Origin: an uncultured Bacteroidales bacterium
Lineage (GTDB): Bacteria > Bacteroidota > Bacteroidia > Bacteroidales > UBA932
Reading direction: 5' to 3'
Assembly (NCBI GenBank): GCA_934678915.1
Contig: CAKUSF010000112.1
Location: forward strand, 1-7,159
Length of the DNA: 7,159 nt
Part shown: in pieces, positions 6,788 to 7,159 of the stretch
Position numbering within the stretch: position 1 is the stretch's first letter
Layout: every line of letters starts with the position of its first letter
Notes under the pieces: model-generated
Told to the model about the DNA's origin: nothing
Databases searched by the model: none
What the model saw: only the letters and a program-made list of their open reading frames with translations
Position numbers and translations under genes: made by a program

Positions 6788-7159
6788 TCAGACTTTACGA
6801 CGGCCTTTTGGTCTACATCCGTTATGAGGCATAGGGGTGACATCGACAATCTCTGTGACAACGATCCCAGCATTGTTGATGGTTCTGATCGCGGACTCAC
6901 GACCTGCGCCCGGACCTTTCACGAAGACCTTCACCTTACGAAGGCCAGCGTCAAAAGCAGTCTTCGCGGCATCCTCGGCAGCGACCTGCGCAGCATACGG
7001 GGTATTCTTCTTGGAGCCTCTGAAACCGCTCTTACCGGCTGAGGACCAACTGATCACCTGTCCCTGATTGTTGGTCAAGGCTATGATCACATTATTGAAG
7101 GTTGATGAAATATGGGCCTGGCCCGTAGCCTCAACCTTGACAACTCTCTTTGATGATGT
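6788..7159 (-). CDS. rpsK: Small-subunit ribosomal protein uS11, 5' end cut by window
   Basis: S11 forms part of the 30S platform, next to the mRNA exit and the E site. The frame is open to the right edge, so the start codon is outside the window; 123 residues are seen, and about six are probably missing compared with E. coli S11 (129). The first visible residues read [20 protein letters not shown]. The GTG at 7090 is an internal Val codon in NVIIALTN and is not the start. Conserved blocks are [33 protein letters not shown] and the C-terminal [18 protein letters not shown]. It is followed by rpsD after 25 bases, as in the alpha operon, so rpsM is expected just beyond the right edge. Confidence 0.98.
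   Translation of the reverse strand, partial: TSSKRVVKVEATGQAHISSTFNNVIIALTNNQGQVISWSSAGKSGFRGSKKNTPYAAQVAAEDAAKTAFDAGLRKVKVFVKGPGAGRESAIRTINNAGIVVTEIVDVTPMPHNGCRPKGRRKV

Noticed and set aside
7088..7090. GTG (- strand) at 7090 as the start of rpsK.
   Set aside because: The upstream frame to 7159 encodes conserved S11 residues ([11 protein letters not shown]), so this is an internal Val codon.

Overview
The window is chromosomal housekeeping DNA from a member of the Bacteroidota, most likely Bacteroidales. Four things point there: a start-proximal promoter element of the TAnnTTTG type, AT-rich leaders without Shine-Dalgarno motifs in front of every complete gene, a long Ala/Glu/Lys tail on ribosomal protein L17, and a divergent MiaA of the kind I know from Bacteroides-like genomes. 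Genus cannot be fixed from the sequence.

Layout. The left end (1-1191, + strand) carries the 3' part of a tRNA dimethylallyltransferase gene (miaA, cut by the window edge) followed after 27 bases by purE of purine synthesis. Everything to the right is on the - strand. Read in transcription order from the right edge it holds rpsK (cut by the edge), rpsD, rpoA and rplQ, which is the conserved distal part of the 'alpha' ribosomal operon. A strong intrinsic terminator follows, then a short leader with a probable promoter and a second terminator-like hairpin, then hppA (membrane pyrophosphatase), then a LacI-family regulator gene. The regulator gene meets purE head-on, and the two stop codons overlap in a shared CTAG.

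How the genes relate. S11, S4, RNA polymerase alpha and L17 couple ribosome and RNA polymerase production. HppA hydrolyses the pyrophosphate released by biosynthesis (nucleic acid and protein synthesis, and also MiaA and purine-pathway reactions) and stores the energy as an ion gradient. Its residues suggest a K+-dependent pump of the Na+ or Na+,H+ type. MiaA acts on tRNA and PurE on the purine pathway. The LacI-family protein has no sugar genes beside it, so its target is unknown.

The region is densely coding. The longest gap (4459-4636, 178 bases) is described below, and no gap exceeds 300 bases. I see no mobile element, CRISPR array, tRNA or rRNA, and no convincing undescribed system. The points most worth a second look are the terminator-promoter-terminator arrangement before hppA, the ion-specificity residues of HppA, the variant MiaA and the enlarged DNA-binding domain of the LacI-family protein.
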